Source: Candidatus Anammoxibacter sp. | Lineage (GTDB): Bacteria; Planctomycetota; Brocadiia; Brocadiales; Anammoxibacteraceae | Reading direction: 5' to 3' | Assembly (NCBI GenBank): GCA_021777105.1 | Contig: JAIQZQ010000112.1 | Coordinates: forward strand, 1 to 64,000 | DNA: 64,000 bases | The notes under the pieces: generated by a model | Told to the model about the DNA's origin: nothing | Seen by the model: the letters and a program-made list of their open reading frames with translations, nothing else | Database searches by the model: none | In this document: piece after piece, positions 1 through 8,876 of the stretch | Numbering within the stretch: the first letter of the stretch is position 1 | Layout of the letters: each line of letters begins with the position of its first letter | Translations under genes and position numbers: made by a program

Positions 1-1
1 A

Positions 2-115
2 CGCTCAAGCCTTCTTGAATTTCTCATAGGCAGCGCTTTAGACCATCCCCTTAAGAAATTCATAGGAAAGAATGCATCCCCTGATATGATGCCGGAATGG
101 AAATTAACTGGTTAA
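2..115 (+). CDS. C-terminal end of an unidentified protein (partial)
   Basis: An open frame enters from the left edge and runs 37 codons to a TAA at 113-115. The peptide, with stretches such as LLEFLIGSALDHPLKKF and ending in MPEWKLTG, has protein-like composition and is followed by repeat-rich noncoding DNA. I do not recognise the family. It could be chance, because the frame is short; the sequence left of the window would settle it. Confidence 0.3.
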   Translation, partial: RSSLLEFLIGSALDHPLKKFIGKNASPDMMPEWKLTG

Positions 116-447
116 TGGAACTCATCGCTCACTAGTTATAAGTTTATTCAAAACGTCGGGATATAAATGCCATAGACGTCGTAACATGTTGCGATTAAAC
201 AAATTACACCAAAGTTTCTGTTAGGGCTTGCAATTTGTCAATTTTGTCTTGACTATAAAACGCTAAAAGGTAAAATATTTGAAAATTTGTACACAATTAG
301 TATTGGTAGAGTTACTTACAAAAAAATATACAATACAATAGCGCGTGGTTCACCTTGAATCAGGCATTTAAAATTGCGCTTATATACCCTAACCCGGATA
401 AACCGGAAAAGTAAAAAGTAAAAAGGTCGGAATTTTTTTTTTGAATC

Positions 448-574
448 GTAACCAAACTCCTGTTTGGTTACGCAATTGCCAGAGAAACTCCGGTTTCTCG
501 TTTAGCTTGCCGGCATGATACACGAAACTGGAGTTTCTCGGACAATTACGTTCCAAAATCAGAGTTTTGGAACG
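448..574. repeat. Cluster of four short palindromes with variable stems
   Basis: Four hairpins lie in a row: 448-471 (arms GTAACCAAAC/GTTTGGTTAC, 10 bp), 482-499 (GAGAAAC/GTTTCTC), 524-537 (GAAAC/GTTTC) and 549-574 (CGTTCCAAAA/TTTTGGAACG, 10 bp). The loop-proximal part is similar (AAAC-TCC-GTTT type), while the outer stem differs each time. Related palindromes occur at 32243-32310, 40711-40738 and 43417-43475. They have no T-run, so they are more REP-like than terminators. Confidence 0.6.
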
Positions 575-660
575 AGTCGCTGGGTAGAGTTTTAAAATAT
601 TCTGTCAAAAAATGTCACAATATAACTCATAAGAGCCAAAAGCATTAGGTTTTCGAAATT

Positions 661-735
661 AGTCAATGAATAAAAGGCTAAAGCCTAAACTCCGGCAGAC
701 AGTGGTTGTTGGAATTTACCCTTTAGGATCTTAAT
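661..735 (-). repeat. Family A palindromic repeat (inverted copy)
   Basis: This is a reverse-orientation, diverged copy of the family A bipartite repeat (AATAAAAGGCTAAAGCCTAAACTCC, then GGAATTTACCCTTTAGG). The better preserved copies lie between the surface-protein genes, for example at 2295-2360 and 8812-8876. Confidence 0.45.
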
Positions 736-997
736 TAATAATATTCTGACATTTTTTGACAAGATATTTAAATGTGTCATCAAATTCAAGAATTAAGACA
801 TAATGTTGTAAAGTCAACTATAATCGCAAAGCAAAAACGTTATGGAGCAGTCTACAAGACAGCGCCGGCTTTTAATTTTGTTTTTTTTGCTTTTAATCTG
901 TGTAATCTCTGGTTGTTTTTTAATCTGTGAAATCTGTGAAATCTGTGGTTTATATTGCTTTTGCTTTTCCGGTTTATCCGGGTTAGGGTTTTATTTC
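728..997 (+). repeat. Family B dispersed repeat, long copy
   Basis: About 270 bp begin with ATTCTGACA-TTTTTTGACAAGATATTTAAATG, pass through a GGAGCAGTCTACAAGAC hairpin arm and runs of AATCTGTGAAATCTGTGG, and end in TTTCCGGTTTATCCGGGTTAGG. Other copies lie at 30797-31019, 38218-38457 (inverted), 40456-40678 and 43480-43825, with short partial copies at 384-420 and 13913-14010. The 92-codon frame overlapping it is explained by the repeat. The rest of 116-1511 shows nothing coding. Confidence 0.65.
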
Positions 998-1412
998 ATT
1001 GCGATTGAATATTTAGTTAAAATTTGCAAGAAACTGTTTGTTATAAAAATAGAGGCCATATTCCAACAACTCCTCCCGCAATTGGAATTGGCCCCGTGGA
1101 CCCCACATATCAGCGAGTAACAACTCCATGTGGTTTATCCATAAAAAATCTTAACACCCTCATGCTTATTTTAAGCATAAACGCCGAAACGGCGCTTCCA
1201 ACAATCTCCCGTGTTGGATATGAGGCCTTGTTATCCCTTTAGGGGAAATTCTCACTAGGGCAGACAAGCTGCTAAGTGTTCATTTATGGCCTTTAATCCG
1301 TCTATAGTTTTCAAAAATGATCTGTTTTTTCATTAAAGACGCTATATAAAAATACAATTATGAAACCCTTGTGAAATAATGATTAATTTAAATAATCTAT
1401 AGTAAAAAATAT

Positions 1413-1443
1413 GGAGTTAATGCTTTAGCATTTTATGCATTAA
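1413..1443 (+). repeat. Family A repeat, left half
   Basis: The unit GGAGTTAATGCTTTAGCATT, which contains the hairpin AATGC-ttta-GCATT, is followed by TTTAT. Only the left half of the bipartite repeat is present here, 70 bp upstream of the first surface-protein gene. Confidence 0.6.
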
Positions 1444-1511
1444 ATAAATAGTAGCACAGGCATCCTGCCAGTGTTTCATTGAAAAGAATTTTTTAAGAAA
1501 GGGGCACAAAA

Positions 1512-2255
1512 ATGTTTAAAAAATATTTATTAACGGGTTTAACAGCGGGTATTTTAGGAGTTAGCAGTCTTGTTTACGCGTCGGAGTCCACTATAATGCT
1601 GGAGGACAGCACCGGAAACAGCTCTTTCATAATAATAAACAGCAATGGCGAACACATAGCAAGATTCAGCGGAGATGGAAACGTGATCATTGGCGGGGCA
1701 GACTCAAGCGACAAGCTGGAGGTAAAGGGCAATGTCCAAATTTTAGGCTCCGGCAACGGCATAACATTCCCGGACGGCACGTCAATGACAACCGGCGGGC
1801 CCGCAAAAAGTGAAGGTCCTGAAGCGGGAACTATTGTTCAGATTGTGACAAAAAAGCTCAGCACAAATCTGGGGCCCGGCGCGGACAATGGCTGGTCAGG
1901 CACCCTTGAATCAATGACAATTGTGCCAAAATTTGCTAACAGTAAAATTCTGGTGAGCCTTCATGGTTCACTTTCCGTGTTTGATGGTTCCGGCAACGAC
2001 CCACATTTAGAAGCGTATGTGCGTATAGTAGCCGGCAGCGAGCAGGTGGCTGATAATGGAGTGAGCTACAACAGTTCAAAACTGCCACGCGATGTTCCCT
2101 TCTACATGGAAGGCGAGTATTTGCCGGGTTCCGTCAACCCTGTTACTTTCGGTATTCAACTGCGTCAACGCATCGATACAATTGCCTCAATAGTATTTAA
2201 TGTGCCGGACAGAAAGAATTCATCACTTTTTAAGGCGGTAGAAGTCGCTCAATAA
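1512..2255 (+). CDS. Exported tail-fibre-like protein with variable C-terminal domain
   Basis: This 247-residue protein has a clear signal peptide (MFKKYLLTGLTAGILG, cleavage near VYA-SES, residue 23). Residues about 25-97 hold a beta-rich module ending in the ITFPDGTSMTT motif, which resembles the FPDGT-x-QTT segments of bacterial and phage tail-fibre or collagen-like proteins. Residues 100-247 look like a jelly-roll type C-terminal domain and are unrelated to the C-terminus of the next gene. AAGAAAGGGG lies just upstream of the ATG. The first ~95 residues are nearly identical to those of the protein at 2405, so the pair shares an N-terminal cassette with different heads. Likely surface or secreted; the exact role is unknown. 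Confidence 0.8.
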   Translation: MFKKYLLTGLTAGILGVSSLVYASESTIMLEDSTGNSSFIIINSNGEHIARFSGDGNVIIGGADSSDKLEVKGNVQILGSGNGITFPDGTSMTTGGPAKSEGPEAGTIVQIVTKKLSTNLGPGADNGWSGTLESMTIVPKFANSKILVSLHGSLSVFDGSGNDPHLEAYVRIVAGSEQVADNGVSYNSSKLPRDVPFYMEGEYLPGSVNPVTFGIQLRQRIDTIASIVFNVPDRKNSSLFKAVEVAQ

Positions 2256-2294
2256 AAAACAGTTTATACCCAAGGGAAATAAATTAAAGAGATC

Positions 2295-2360
2295 GGAGTT
2301 AATGCTTTAGCATTTTATACATTGCAAAGGAATAAAACCCTAAAGGGTAAATTCCAATAA
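2295..2360 (+). repeat. Family A bipartite palindromic repeat
   Basis: This is a full copy: left hairpin (AATGC-ttta-GCATT), about 18 bp of spacer, then right hairpin GGAATaaaACCCTAAAGGGTaaATTCC. It lies between the two tail-fibre-like genes. Its position upstream of AGAAAGGAGC and the next ATG puts it in the 5' leader if the two genes are co-transcribed. Confidence 0.75.
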
Positions 2361-2404
2361 TTAGATTTTTACATGGTAAATTCCGAAAAAAGAAAGGAGC
2401 AAAC

Positions 2405-3136
2405 ATGTTTAAAAAATATTTATTAACGGGTTTAACAGCGGGTATTTTAGGGCTTAGCAGTCTTGTTTATGCGTCGGAGTCCACTATAATGCTGGAGGAC
2501 AGCACCGGGAACAGCTCTTTCACGATAATAGACAGCAACGGCGAACACATAGCAAGATTCAGCGGAGATGGAAACGTGATCATTGGCGGCGCAGACTCAA
2601 GCGACAGGCTGGAGATAAAAGGCAATGTCAAAATTTTAGGCGCGGGCAACGGCGTGACGTTCCCGGACGGCACAACGCAAACCACGGCCTCATCCGCCGG
2701 CGGCGGTTTCGGCATGGTCCCAATCGGTTCGGTAATAGCCTGGCATAAAAATTTAAACGGCGTTCCCACATTGCCCGAAGGTTGGGTTGAATGCAACGGC
2801 CAGGTAATATCAGATCCTGAATCGCCGTTAATAAATAACAAAACCCCTGATTTAAATAATACAGGCCGGTTTTTAAGAGGCAGTTCAAATTCAGGAACAA
2901 TGCAGGAGGACGCTTTTCAAGGACATAGACACTGGATAGATCCTGAACATGGAACAGGGCAGAATATGCCCAGTGCAGAAGGTGGGTCATGGTCTTTGGC
3001 CAATGGGACATGGTATCCTGCAAATTGGACGGATACTGGTGAGCCAAAAACAGACACAATTAATGGAACACCAAGGACTGCAACTGAAACCAGGCCTGTA
3101 AACATGACCGTGGTTTGGATCATGCGTGTGAAATAA
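2405..3136 (+). CDS. Exported tail-fibre-like protein with phage tail-collar-like domain
   Basis: This 243-residue protein has the same signal peptide and N-terminal module as its neighbour at 1512 (residues 1-95, ending VTFPDGTTQTTA). From residue 105 it changes to a segment with PIGSVIAWHKN, LPEGWVECNGQ, PDLNNTGRFLRG and a DAFQGHRHW motif. This matches the tail-collar domain of phage and bacterial fibres (G-x-I-ixW, PxGWxxCnG, PdLrgrFlrG, HxH). A strong AGAAAGGAGC site precedes the ATG. In phage such proteins fold as trimers at the fibre tip; here the signal peptide argues for an exported, possibly adhesive or recognition role. No phage structural genes are nearby, so a prophage origin is not supported. 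Confidence 0.85.
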   Translation: MFKKYLLTGLTAGILGLSSLVYASESTIMLEDSTGNSSFTIIDSNGEHIARFSGDGNVIIGGADSSDRLEIKGNVKILGAGNGVTFPDGTTQTTASSAGGGFGMVPIGSVIAWHKNLNGVPTLPEGWVECNGQVISDPESPLINNKTPDLNNTGRFLRGSSNSGTMQEDAFQGHRHWIDPEHGTGQNMPSAEGGSWSLANGTWYPANWTDTGEPKTDTINGTPRTATETRPVNMTVVWIMRVK

Positions 3137-3246
3137 GGTGAAATTTACCTGGTATCCCCGGATAAGTAAAAAGGCAAAAGGCAAAAGTAAAAAGGTTGGT
3201 AAAAATCTTAGATTTTTAGTTATTTAAAATAAAAAAAATCCAAAGT

Positions 3247-3294
3247 AGCCCGAAAGGCTAAATTTATTATAGCCCAGGGTTGTTACCCTGGGAA
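3247..3294 (+). repeat. Family E palindromic repeat
   Basis: AGCCCGAAAGGCT is followed by TATTATAGCCCAGGGT-TGTTACCCTGGGA, two adjacent hairpins. A similar unit occurs at 29186-29225. The surrounding 3137-3357 also holds AAAAGGCAAAAG runs and no gene. Confidence 0.55.
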
Positions 3295-3357
3295 TAAAAG
3301 GCAAAAGTAAAAAGTTCGAAAAAATAAAATTCTTAAATAAAAAAAAGGGAGGGAGAG

Positions 3358-6300
3358 ATGTTAAAAAAGCGGTTATTTTTAATATTTTTAGCGATTTTTG
3401 CAATTGGCTTGCTTTTAAGGCCCGAGGTTGCGCGCGCGGCAGGGCTTACGGTGGCCCCAGGTCACTCTTTTACCGTTAACAACGCCGCGCTGAACATGGC
3501 GAGCGATGTAAACAACGGAGGCAGCCTGAATGTAAACAGCGGCAAAATAAAACTTGGCGGCAACTGGTCAAGCACGGGCTTATTTGACAAGGGCTCGGGC
3601 GAAGTAGAGTTTACAGGCTTGGGCGTATCGTCCATAAGGGGCGACAACTCGTTTAACAATTTTAAGTGCGTTAAGGCCGGCAAGGAGCTGAAATTCGAGG
3701 TCGGACGGACGCAAACCATAACCGGCGCGTTCACCATAACAGGCTCGCCCGGCTCTTTGATAAGGCTCAGGAGCATGTCGGACGGCTCGCAATGGATGGT
3801 AAATCCGGCCGGCGCGATAAACGTGTCGTTCGTGGATGTGAAGGATTCGCAAAACCTTAGCTCTAAAATGATAGCTCCGCAAAGCTCAACGGACAGCGGA
3901 AACAACACAAACTGGTTTACGCCGTTGGTTTCCAAGCCAACCGCTGATTTCGAGGCCGACGCCGTGTCCGGCGCGGCGCCTCACACTGTGAATTTTAAAA
4001 ACCTGTCAACGGGCAGTCCGGCCCCGGCTACTTTTGATTGGGATTTTGGAGACTTAAGCACAAGCAAGGATGAAAACCCGACACACACGTATCAAAAGGA
4101 AGGCGCGTATAACGTGACGCTTTCAGTTAGCAACAGTCAAGGCGCCGACGCCGAGACAAAAGCCGGCTATATTACAGTAACGAAGTCTACTTCTCAAAGC
4201 AAACCGGACGCAGACTTTAGCGTTAGCGCAACATCCGGCAAAGCCCCTTTCACCGTTCAGTTTAGGGATGAGTCTACCGCCAACCCTCCGGTTGCAAGCT
4301 GGACATGGGATTTTGGCGACGGCGGCGACAGCACGGACCCGAATCCGGGATATACATATAACAATAAAGGCATTTATACGGTTAAGCTTACAGTGAGCAA
4401 CAGCGAGGGAACCGACATTGAAACCAAGTCCGGCTTTATTAACGTAACCGAGGGAAGCTCTAATGATTGCGTGGCGAATTTCACCGCTTCTCCAACATCA
4501 GGCGCGGCGCCGTTAACTGTTAATTTCCAGGACACGTCAACCGGAAGCCCGGCAAGCTGGTTGTGGGATTTTGGAGACAACAATAAAGGTCAAGATAAGA
4601 ATCCAACGCATACATATAAAATACCCGGCATTTATGACGTCTCTTTAGCCGTCAGCACGGATTGCGGTGAAGAGACTGTGGTTAAAAATGGTTTTATTAC
4701 GGTTAAGGACGCAGTCGGGGCGCCGATAGCTGATTTTAAAGTGAAGGCAACGTCCGGTCTGGCCCCGTTTCGGGCTGAATTTGAAGATCTTTCAACCGGC
4801 AGTCCGGCGAGTTGGGCATGGAATTTTGGAGACGGCGAGTCAAGCCCCGATCAAAATCCAACGCACACATATTTAAACGAGGGCATTTATTCTCCAAGCC
4901 TTAAGGTGAGCAACGAAAAGGGTTCCGACGTAACAACAAAAACAGAGCTTGTAACGGCGGAGTCAAGCGGCCCGCCCCTGGCTAATTTTTCCGCGTCGCC
5001 TCTGATTGGTTTTGGGCCTTTGCAGGTAAAGTTTAAAGACAGGTCAACCGGCGATGTCTCAGGCTGGGCCTGGACTTTCGGCGACGGCGCCACAAGCAAT
5101 TTGCGCAATCCGAAACACACATACAAGGCGCCGGGCAAGTACGATGTTAAGCTGATTGCAAGCGGATCAAAGGGCAACGGCGAAAAGCTTGAGGAGGAGA
5201 AGATAGAGGTGCTTGAGGGCACGGGGCCGACAGCCGCGTTCTCAGGAGAGCCGAGGACCGGCTTTGCGCCGCTGACCGTGCAATTCAGCGACCTTTCCGG
5301 CGGCAGCGTGTCGGGCTGGTCGTGGGATTTTGGAGACGGCGAGACAAGCAGGGATAAAAACCCTGTTCACACTTATTCAAAAACCGGCACTTACACTGTC
5401 AGGCTTACCGCAAGCGGAGCCGACGGCACATCAGAGGCGGTGGAGGATGATTTTATCTCGGCCCTGGAAGGCAAGGGCGCCGTTGCGGAATTTACGGCTG
5501 ACCGCACAACCAGGTTTGATGACGAAACCGGGGATTATGTGGTGAAATTTAGAGACCTCTCCAGCAGCTCAAACGGCAATATTATAAAACGGTTCTGGAG
5601 TTTTGGAGACAAGGGGGAAAACGGCGCAAGCTCGGCGAAGAACCCGGAGCATGTTTACACCTGCGCTGATAATAACGACGCGTTTACCGTAAGTTTGACT
5701 ATAATTGACGCGGAGGGCAATACGGCCACTAATGTAAAACGCGCGTTTGTAAGCTGCGAGATTGTTGACGCCTCCAGCGTCACGCTGCCGCCTACTCCGG
5801 ACCCTACTCCCGGCCCTACTCCGGACGGCAACGAACCAAAGGCTGAATTCAGCGCCGACAGCACAAGCGGCCCTGCTCCGCTGGAGGTTAAGTTCAGCGA
5901 CGAGTCAAAAGGCGGGCCTACAGCATGGATATGGGACTTTGGCGACGGCTTAAAAAGCGATAAACAAAATCCATCGCATATTTACACGGACAAAGGCAAA
6001 TACACGGTGGAGTTGACCGTGTCAAACGAAGCGGGCATCGACAGCGCGACAAAGAGGAATTTTGTTGACGTTAAAAAACCTGGATGCGCAGCCTCGAAAG
6101 CGCTTGACAACGAGGCCGGCGAGCCGTCTTATTCAGACAAGCTTAACGCTCTCAGGTTGTTCAGGGACAGTGTTTTAGACAACACCGTGGCCGGAATTAA
6201 GCTTATAAAATTCTACTACTACCATTCCTCTGAAGTGGAGGCGATATTGGAGGCCGACCAGGCGCTTAAAGCCGAGGCTTCATCAATATTAAATCGTTTG

Positions 6301-6474
6301 ATTATAGAGCTGCAAAGCCTTGACGGCCGCAACACAGTTAAACAGGTGGTTAACAACTTCCTGTCGCCGGGCCTTGTTTCAGACGCAACCGCCCTGCTTG
6401 ACAAGATTGCGGCGAGAGGAGGCGAGGAGTTGAAGGCGGCGATTGTTGAATGTCGATTGATGATTGACGAGTGA
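3358..6474 (+). CDS. Secreted multi-PKD-domain surface protein
   Basis: This 1038-residue protein has a signal peptide (MLKKRLFLIFLAIFAIG, cleavage near ARA-AG, about residue 27). Residues ~30-190 form a beta-helix-like region rich in Asn/Gly/Ser. Residues ~193-905 contain eight PKD-type repeats, each marked by W-x-W/F-x-FGD and a following NPTHTY-like strand; the seventh is degenerate (WSFGDKGENG). A Pro/Thr linker (PTPDPTPGPTPDG) precedes the last repeat. The final ~130 residues form a helical module beginning with Cys and containing LNALRLFRD and a YYYHSSEVE segment, shared with the proteins at 14140 and 19321. A GGGAGGGAG site precedes the ATG. PKD domains are extracellular Ig-like folds used in adhesion or carbohydrate and protein binding; the specific ligand cannot be read from the sequence. 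Confidence 0.9.
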   Translation: MLKKRLFLIFLAIFAIGLLLRPEVARAAGLTVAPGHSFTVNNAALNMASDVNNGGSLNVNSGKIKLGGNWSSTGLFDKGSGEVEFTGLGVSSIRGDNSFNNFKCVKAGKELKFEVGRTQTITGAFTITGSPGSLIRLRSMSDGSQWMVNPAGAINVSFVDVKDSQNLSSKMIAPQSSTDSGNNTNWFTPLVSKPTADFEADAVSGAAPHTVNFKNLSTGSPAPATFDWDFGDLSTSKDENPTHTYQKEGAYNVTLSVSNSQGADAETKAGYITVTKSTSQSKPDADFSVSATSGKAPFTVQFRDESTANPPVASWTWDFGDGGDSTDPNPGYTYNNKGIYTVKLTVSNSEGTDIETKSGFINVTEGSSNDCVANFTASPTSGAAPLTVNFQDTSTGSPASWLWDFGDNNKGQDKNPTHTYKIPGIYDVSLAVSTDCGEETVVKNGFITVKDAVGAPIADFKVKATSGLAPFRAEFEDLSTGSPASWAWNFGDGESSPDQNPTHTYLNEGIYSPSLKVSNEKGSDVTTKTELVTAESSGPPLANFSASPLIGFGPLQVKFKDRSTGDVSGWAWTFGDGATSNLRNPKHTYKAPGKYDVKLIASGSKGNGEKLEEEKIEVLEGTGPTAAFSGEPRTGFAPLTVQFSDLSGGSVSGWSWDFGDGETSRDKNPVHTYSKTGTYTVRLTASGADGTSEAVEDDFISALEGKGAVAEFTADRTTRFDDETGDYVVKFRDLSSSSNGNIIKRFWSFGDKGENGASSAKNPEHVYTCADNNDAFTVSLTIIDAEGNTATNVKRAFVSCEIVDASSVTLPPTPDPTPGPTPDGNEPKAEFSADSTSGPAPLEVKFSDESKGGPTAWIWDFGDGLKSDKQNPSHIYTDKGKYTVELTVSNEAGIDSATKRNFVDVKKPGCAASKALDNEAGEPSYSDKLNALRLFRDSVLDNTVAGIKLIKFYYYHSSEVEAILEADQALKAEASSILNRLIIELQSLDGRNTVKQVVNNFLSPGLVSDATALLDKIAARGGEELKAAIVECRLMIDE

Positions 6475-6600
6475 CGAGTGACGAATGTAGATTTACTAAT
6501 GACTAATTACCAATTACTTGGATTTTAAAAAAAAAAGGAGGTGTAAATGTGTAAATGTGTAAATTAAAACTCCGGCGGTATGAGACAATTGTCCCGACCA

Positions 6601-6630
6601 GGAGTTAATGCTTTAGCATTTTATTCAATA
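6601..6630 (+). repeat. Family A repeat, left half
   Basis: GGAGTTAATGCTTTAGCATT plus TTAT is the left hairpin of family A only. It lies between two PKD genes, 34 bp upstream of the next ATG. Confidence 0.6.
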
Positions 6631-6663
6631 AATTTTAACTAAAAAAAGAAAGGGCAATAAGGC

Positions 6664-8742
6664 ATGAGTAAAAACAGATTTATATGCGCCATGTTAATCG
6701 CGGTCGCGGTTTTTGGCATAAACGTTATTTTACGCGCTCCGGCGGCGGAAGCTGCGGCGCCGGTGGCGGATTTTTCACAGGATAAAACATTCGGCACTTT
6801 TCCGCTTACCGTTCAATTTACAGACACTTCCACGAACGCTCCAAATAGCTGGAGGTGGAGATTTGGCGACGGCGATTCAAGCACGGACCAGAACCCCTCT
6901 CATACATATGAGTTTGAGGGATTGTATACCGTTGAGTTGACGGTCGGCAACGGGGACGGCCAGGACACAATAACAAAAGTAGACCTGATTGACGCCGGGG
7001 GCGACGGCTCAGGGTGCAGGGCGGAATTTGATTTTGATCCAAACTCGGGCCCGGCGCCTCTTACGGTGCAGTTTACTGACAAGTCAACCGGTAACCCTTT
7101 AACATGGTTCTGGGACTTTAATGATGGAAATATCAGCACGAAACAGAATCCGGAGCATACTTTCCAAAAACCAGGCAACTATACTGTTACCCTGGATGTC
7201 AGCACGGACTGCGGCGCGAAGAGTGAAACTAAAGTGGACGCTATCGTTGTCCAGGAAGGCAGCGACGTTCCGCCGCCTGCGGCTTTTACCGCGGATAAAC
7301 AAGGAGGCCTGGCCCCATTGCAGGTGCAATTTAACTATATTCGCCCTGAAGAAACAGCTCAGATGCCGGCAAGCTTTCTCTGGAGATTTGACGACGGCAC
7401 GGACAGCAGGCAGGAGAATCCGTTGCATGTATACTTAACCGAAGGCGATTATGTGCCTACCCTAAAGGTAAGCAACTCCAACGGCAATAACTTTAGTTCT
7501 GGAGACGCTATAGAAGTGGATTCATCAAGTCCTCCTCAGGCTCAGTTTAAGGTGGATCGCCTTGCCGGCTTCAGACCGTTGCCTGTTCAATTTACGGATC
7601 AATCAAGGCCGCTGGGCATTAGAGAGTGGGCGTGGGAATTTGGAGACGGCGGTTTCAGCAGGCAAAAGAATCCTTTATATACATACAATATTAAAGGCTT
7701 TTACGCCCCAAAGCTTACTGTCAGCACGGAAGCCGGCGTGAGTTCCAAGGTGGAGACACTTGGCATAACTGTCGATGACGGCTTAACACCTAACGCAGCT
7801 TTTGACGCGGAACCGCAAGAGGGTTTTGCCCCGCTAAAGGTGGCTTTTACAGACATTTCAACCGGAGCCTCTATTCCTGAAGGCGGGTATTCATGGGAGT
7901 TTGGCGACGGCGAAACCAGCGGGGAAGCTAATCCGGAACATGTTTACAAACAAGACGGAATATACACCGTTAAGCTCACTGTAAGCAATATAGACGGAAC
8001 CGGCGAACTGGTAAAAGAAAACCTTATTGTGGTAAATAGCGGCAAGGGCGCGACATCCGGATTCTCGGCTGACAGAAAGACGCGCTCCGACGACGATGTC
8101 CGCTTGTTAAAAGTGAAGTTCAAAGACCGTTCATCGTCTACAAACGGCGAAATAGTTAAATGGAAATGGAATTTTGGCGACGGCGTAAAAAGCGAAGAGC
8201 GCAATCCGGAGCACGAATTTGACTGTTCGAATGAAAAAAGCATTTTCGGCGTCAGCCTGATGGTGGTTGACGAGGAAGATGAATTGAACGTGGCTTTTAA
8301 AAGCGCGTTTATAAGCTGCGAGGTGGCCGGTGAGAGAAATACGGTGGAGCCGGATGAAACGGAAACCGAGGAGGAAACCGAGACCGAAGAGGAGACAGAG
8401 ACTGAGGAAGAGACCGAGACTGAAGAGGAAACCGAAACTGAGATAGAAACGCCGACTCCCGGGCCTGCAGGAGAAGTCACGTTGAAAGCAACACCGCCAA
8501 CCGCGGGCAAGTCGCTGACATTGCAGGACGCTTTTGTGACATTAAAAGACGCAAATGGCCCAATAGCCGGCGAGGTTATATCCGCGTTTGCCTCGGGCAA
8601 ACGCGCCAAGGTAAAACCGGAGACAGCCGTTACCGACAAGAATGGAGTGGCTAAATTTGAGTTCAAGTTCGGCTTTTTAACCAAAGGCGGCAAGATCACG
8701 TTTATCGGCAACGGAGAGGAAGCCGTAATTACACAGCAGTAA
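6664..8742 (+). CDS. Secreted PKD-repeat protein with Thr/Glu linker and Ig-like C-terminus
   Basis: This 692-residue protein has a signal peptide (MSKNRFICAMLIAVAVFG, cleavage near AEA-A, about residue 31). Six PKD-type repeats span residues ~32-560, some with altered cores (WDFNDG, WRFDDG). Residues ~561-597 are an acidic repetitive linker of ETEEET units, encoded by imperfect 18-bp tandem repeats at about 8355-8447. The last ~90 residues resemble a bacterial Ig-like (Big-1/invasin type) domain: LKATPPTAGKS, AFVTLKDANGPIAG, then TDKNGVAKFEF. It lacks the helical C-terminal module of its neighbours. AAAGAAAGGGC precedes the ATG. Probably a cell-surface stalk with an exposed tip; the binding partner is unknown. 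Confidence 0.9.
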   Translation: MSKNRFICAMLIAVAVFGINVILRAPAAEAAAPVADFSQDKTFGTFPLTVQFTDTSTNAPNSWRWRFGDGDSSTDQNPSHTYEFEGLYTVELTVGNGDGQDTITKVDLIDAGGDGSGCRAEFDFDPNSGPAPLTVQFTDKSTGNPLTWFWDFNDGNISTKQNPEHTFQKPGNYTVTLDVSTDCGAKSETKVDAIVVQEGSDVPPPAAFTADKQGGLAPLQVQFNYIRPEETAQMPASFLWRFDDGTDSRQENPLHVYLTEGDYVPTLKVSNSNGNNFSSGDAIEVDSSSPPQAQFKVDRLAGFRPLPVQFTDQSRPLGIREWAWEFGDGGFSRQKNPLYTYNIKGFYAPKLTVSTEAGVSSKVETLGITVDDGLTPNAAFDAEPQEGFAPLKVAFTDISTGASIPEGGYSWEFGDGETSGEANPEHVYKQDGIYTVKLTVSNIDGTGELVKENLIVVNSGKGATSGFSADRKTRSDDDVRLLKVKFKDRSSSTNGEIVKWKWNFGDGVKSEERNPEHEFDCSNEKSIFGVSLMVVDEEDELNVAFKSAFISCEVAGERNTVEPDETETEEETETEEETETEEETETEEETETEIETPTPGPAGEVTLKATPPTAGKSLTLQDAFVTLKDANGPIAGEVISAFASGKRAKVKPETAVTDKNGVAKFEFKFGFLTKGGKITFIGNGEEAVITQQ

Positions 8743-8811
8743 ATTTGAAAAACGCCAATGTTGTTGCGCCGCCGTTTCGAGCGGCGGCGCGGCGGCGTGC
8801 GTTATTAAAAC

Positions 8812-8876
8812 GGAGTTAATGCTTTAGCATTTTATCCAACGTTAAGGAATAAAACCCTAAAGGGTAAATTCCAATA
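8812..8876 (+). repeat. Family A bipartite palindromic repeat
   Basis: This is a full copy (GGAGTTAATGCTTTAGCATT, spacer, then GGAATAAAACCCTAAAGGG). The 8743-9216 intergenic stretch also carries a GC-rich palindrome right after the preceding gene (GCCGCCG...CGGCGGC, about 8771-8795, possibly terminator-like) and GGAGCAATC/GACTGCTCC arms. Confidence 0.75.

Noticed and set aside
842..1242. Two overlapping short frames of 92 and 72 codons
   Set aside because: They lie inside family B repeat DNA, have low-complexity translations from AATCTGTGAAATCTGTG runs, lack ribosome sites and are not shared between copies of the repeat.
2405..3136. Prophage interpretation of the tail-collar-like gene
   Set aside because: There are no other phage genes, integrase or att-like repeats nearby, and the protein has a signal peptide.
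7944..8711. 255-codon minus-strand frame rich in Ser and Val
   Set aside because: It is antisense to the Thr/Glu linker and Ig-like domain of the PKD gene. Its SVSVSS repeats are the mirror of the ETEEET codons. The same reasoning excludes all other long antisense frames in the PKD block.
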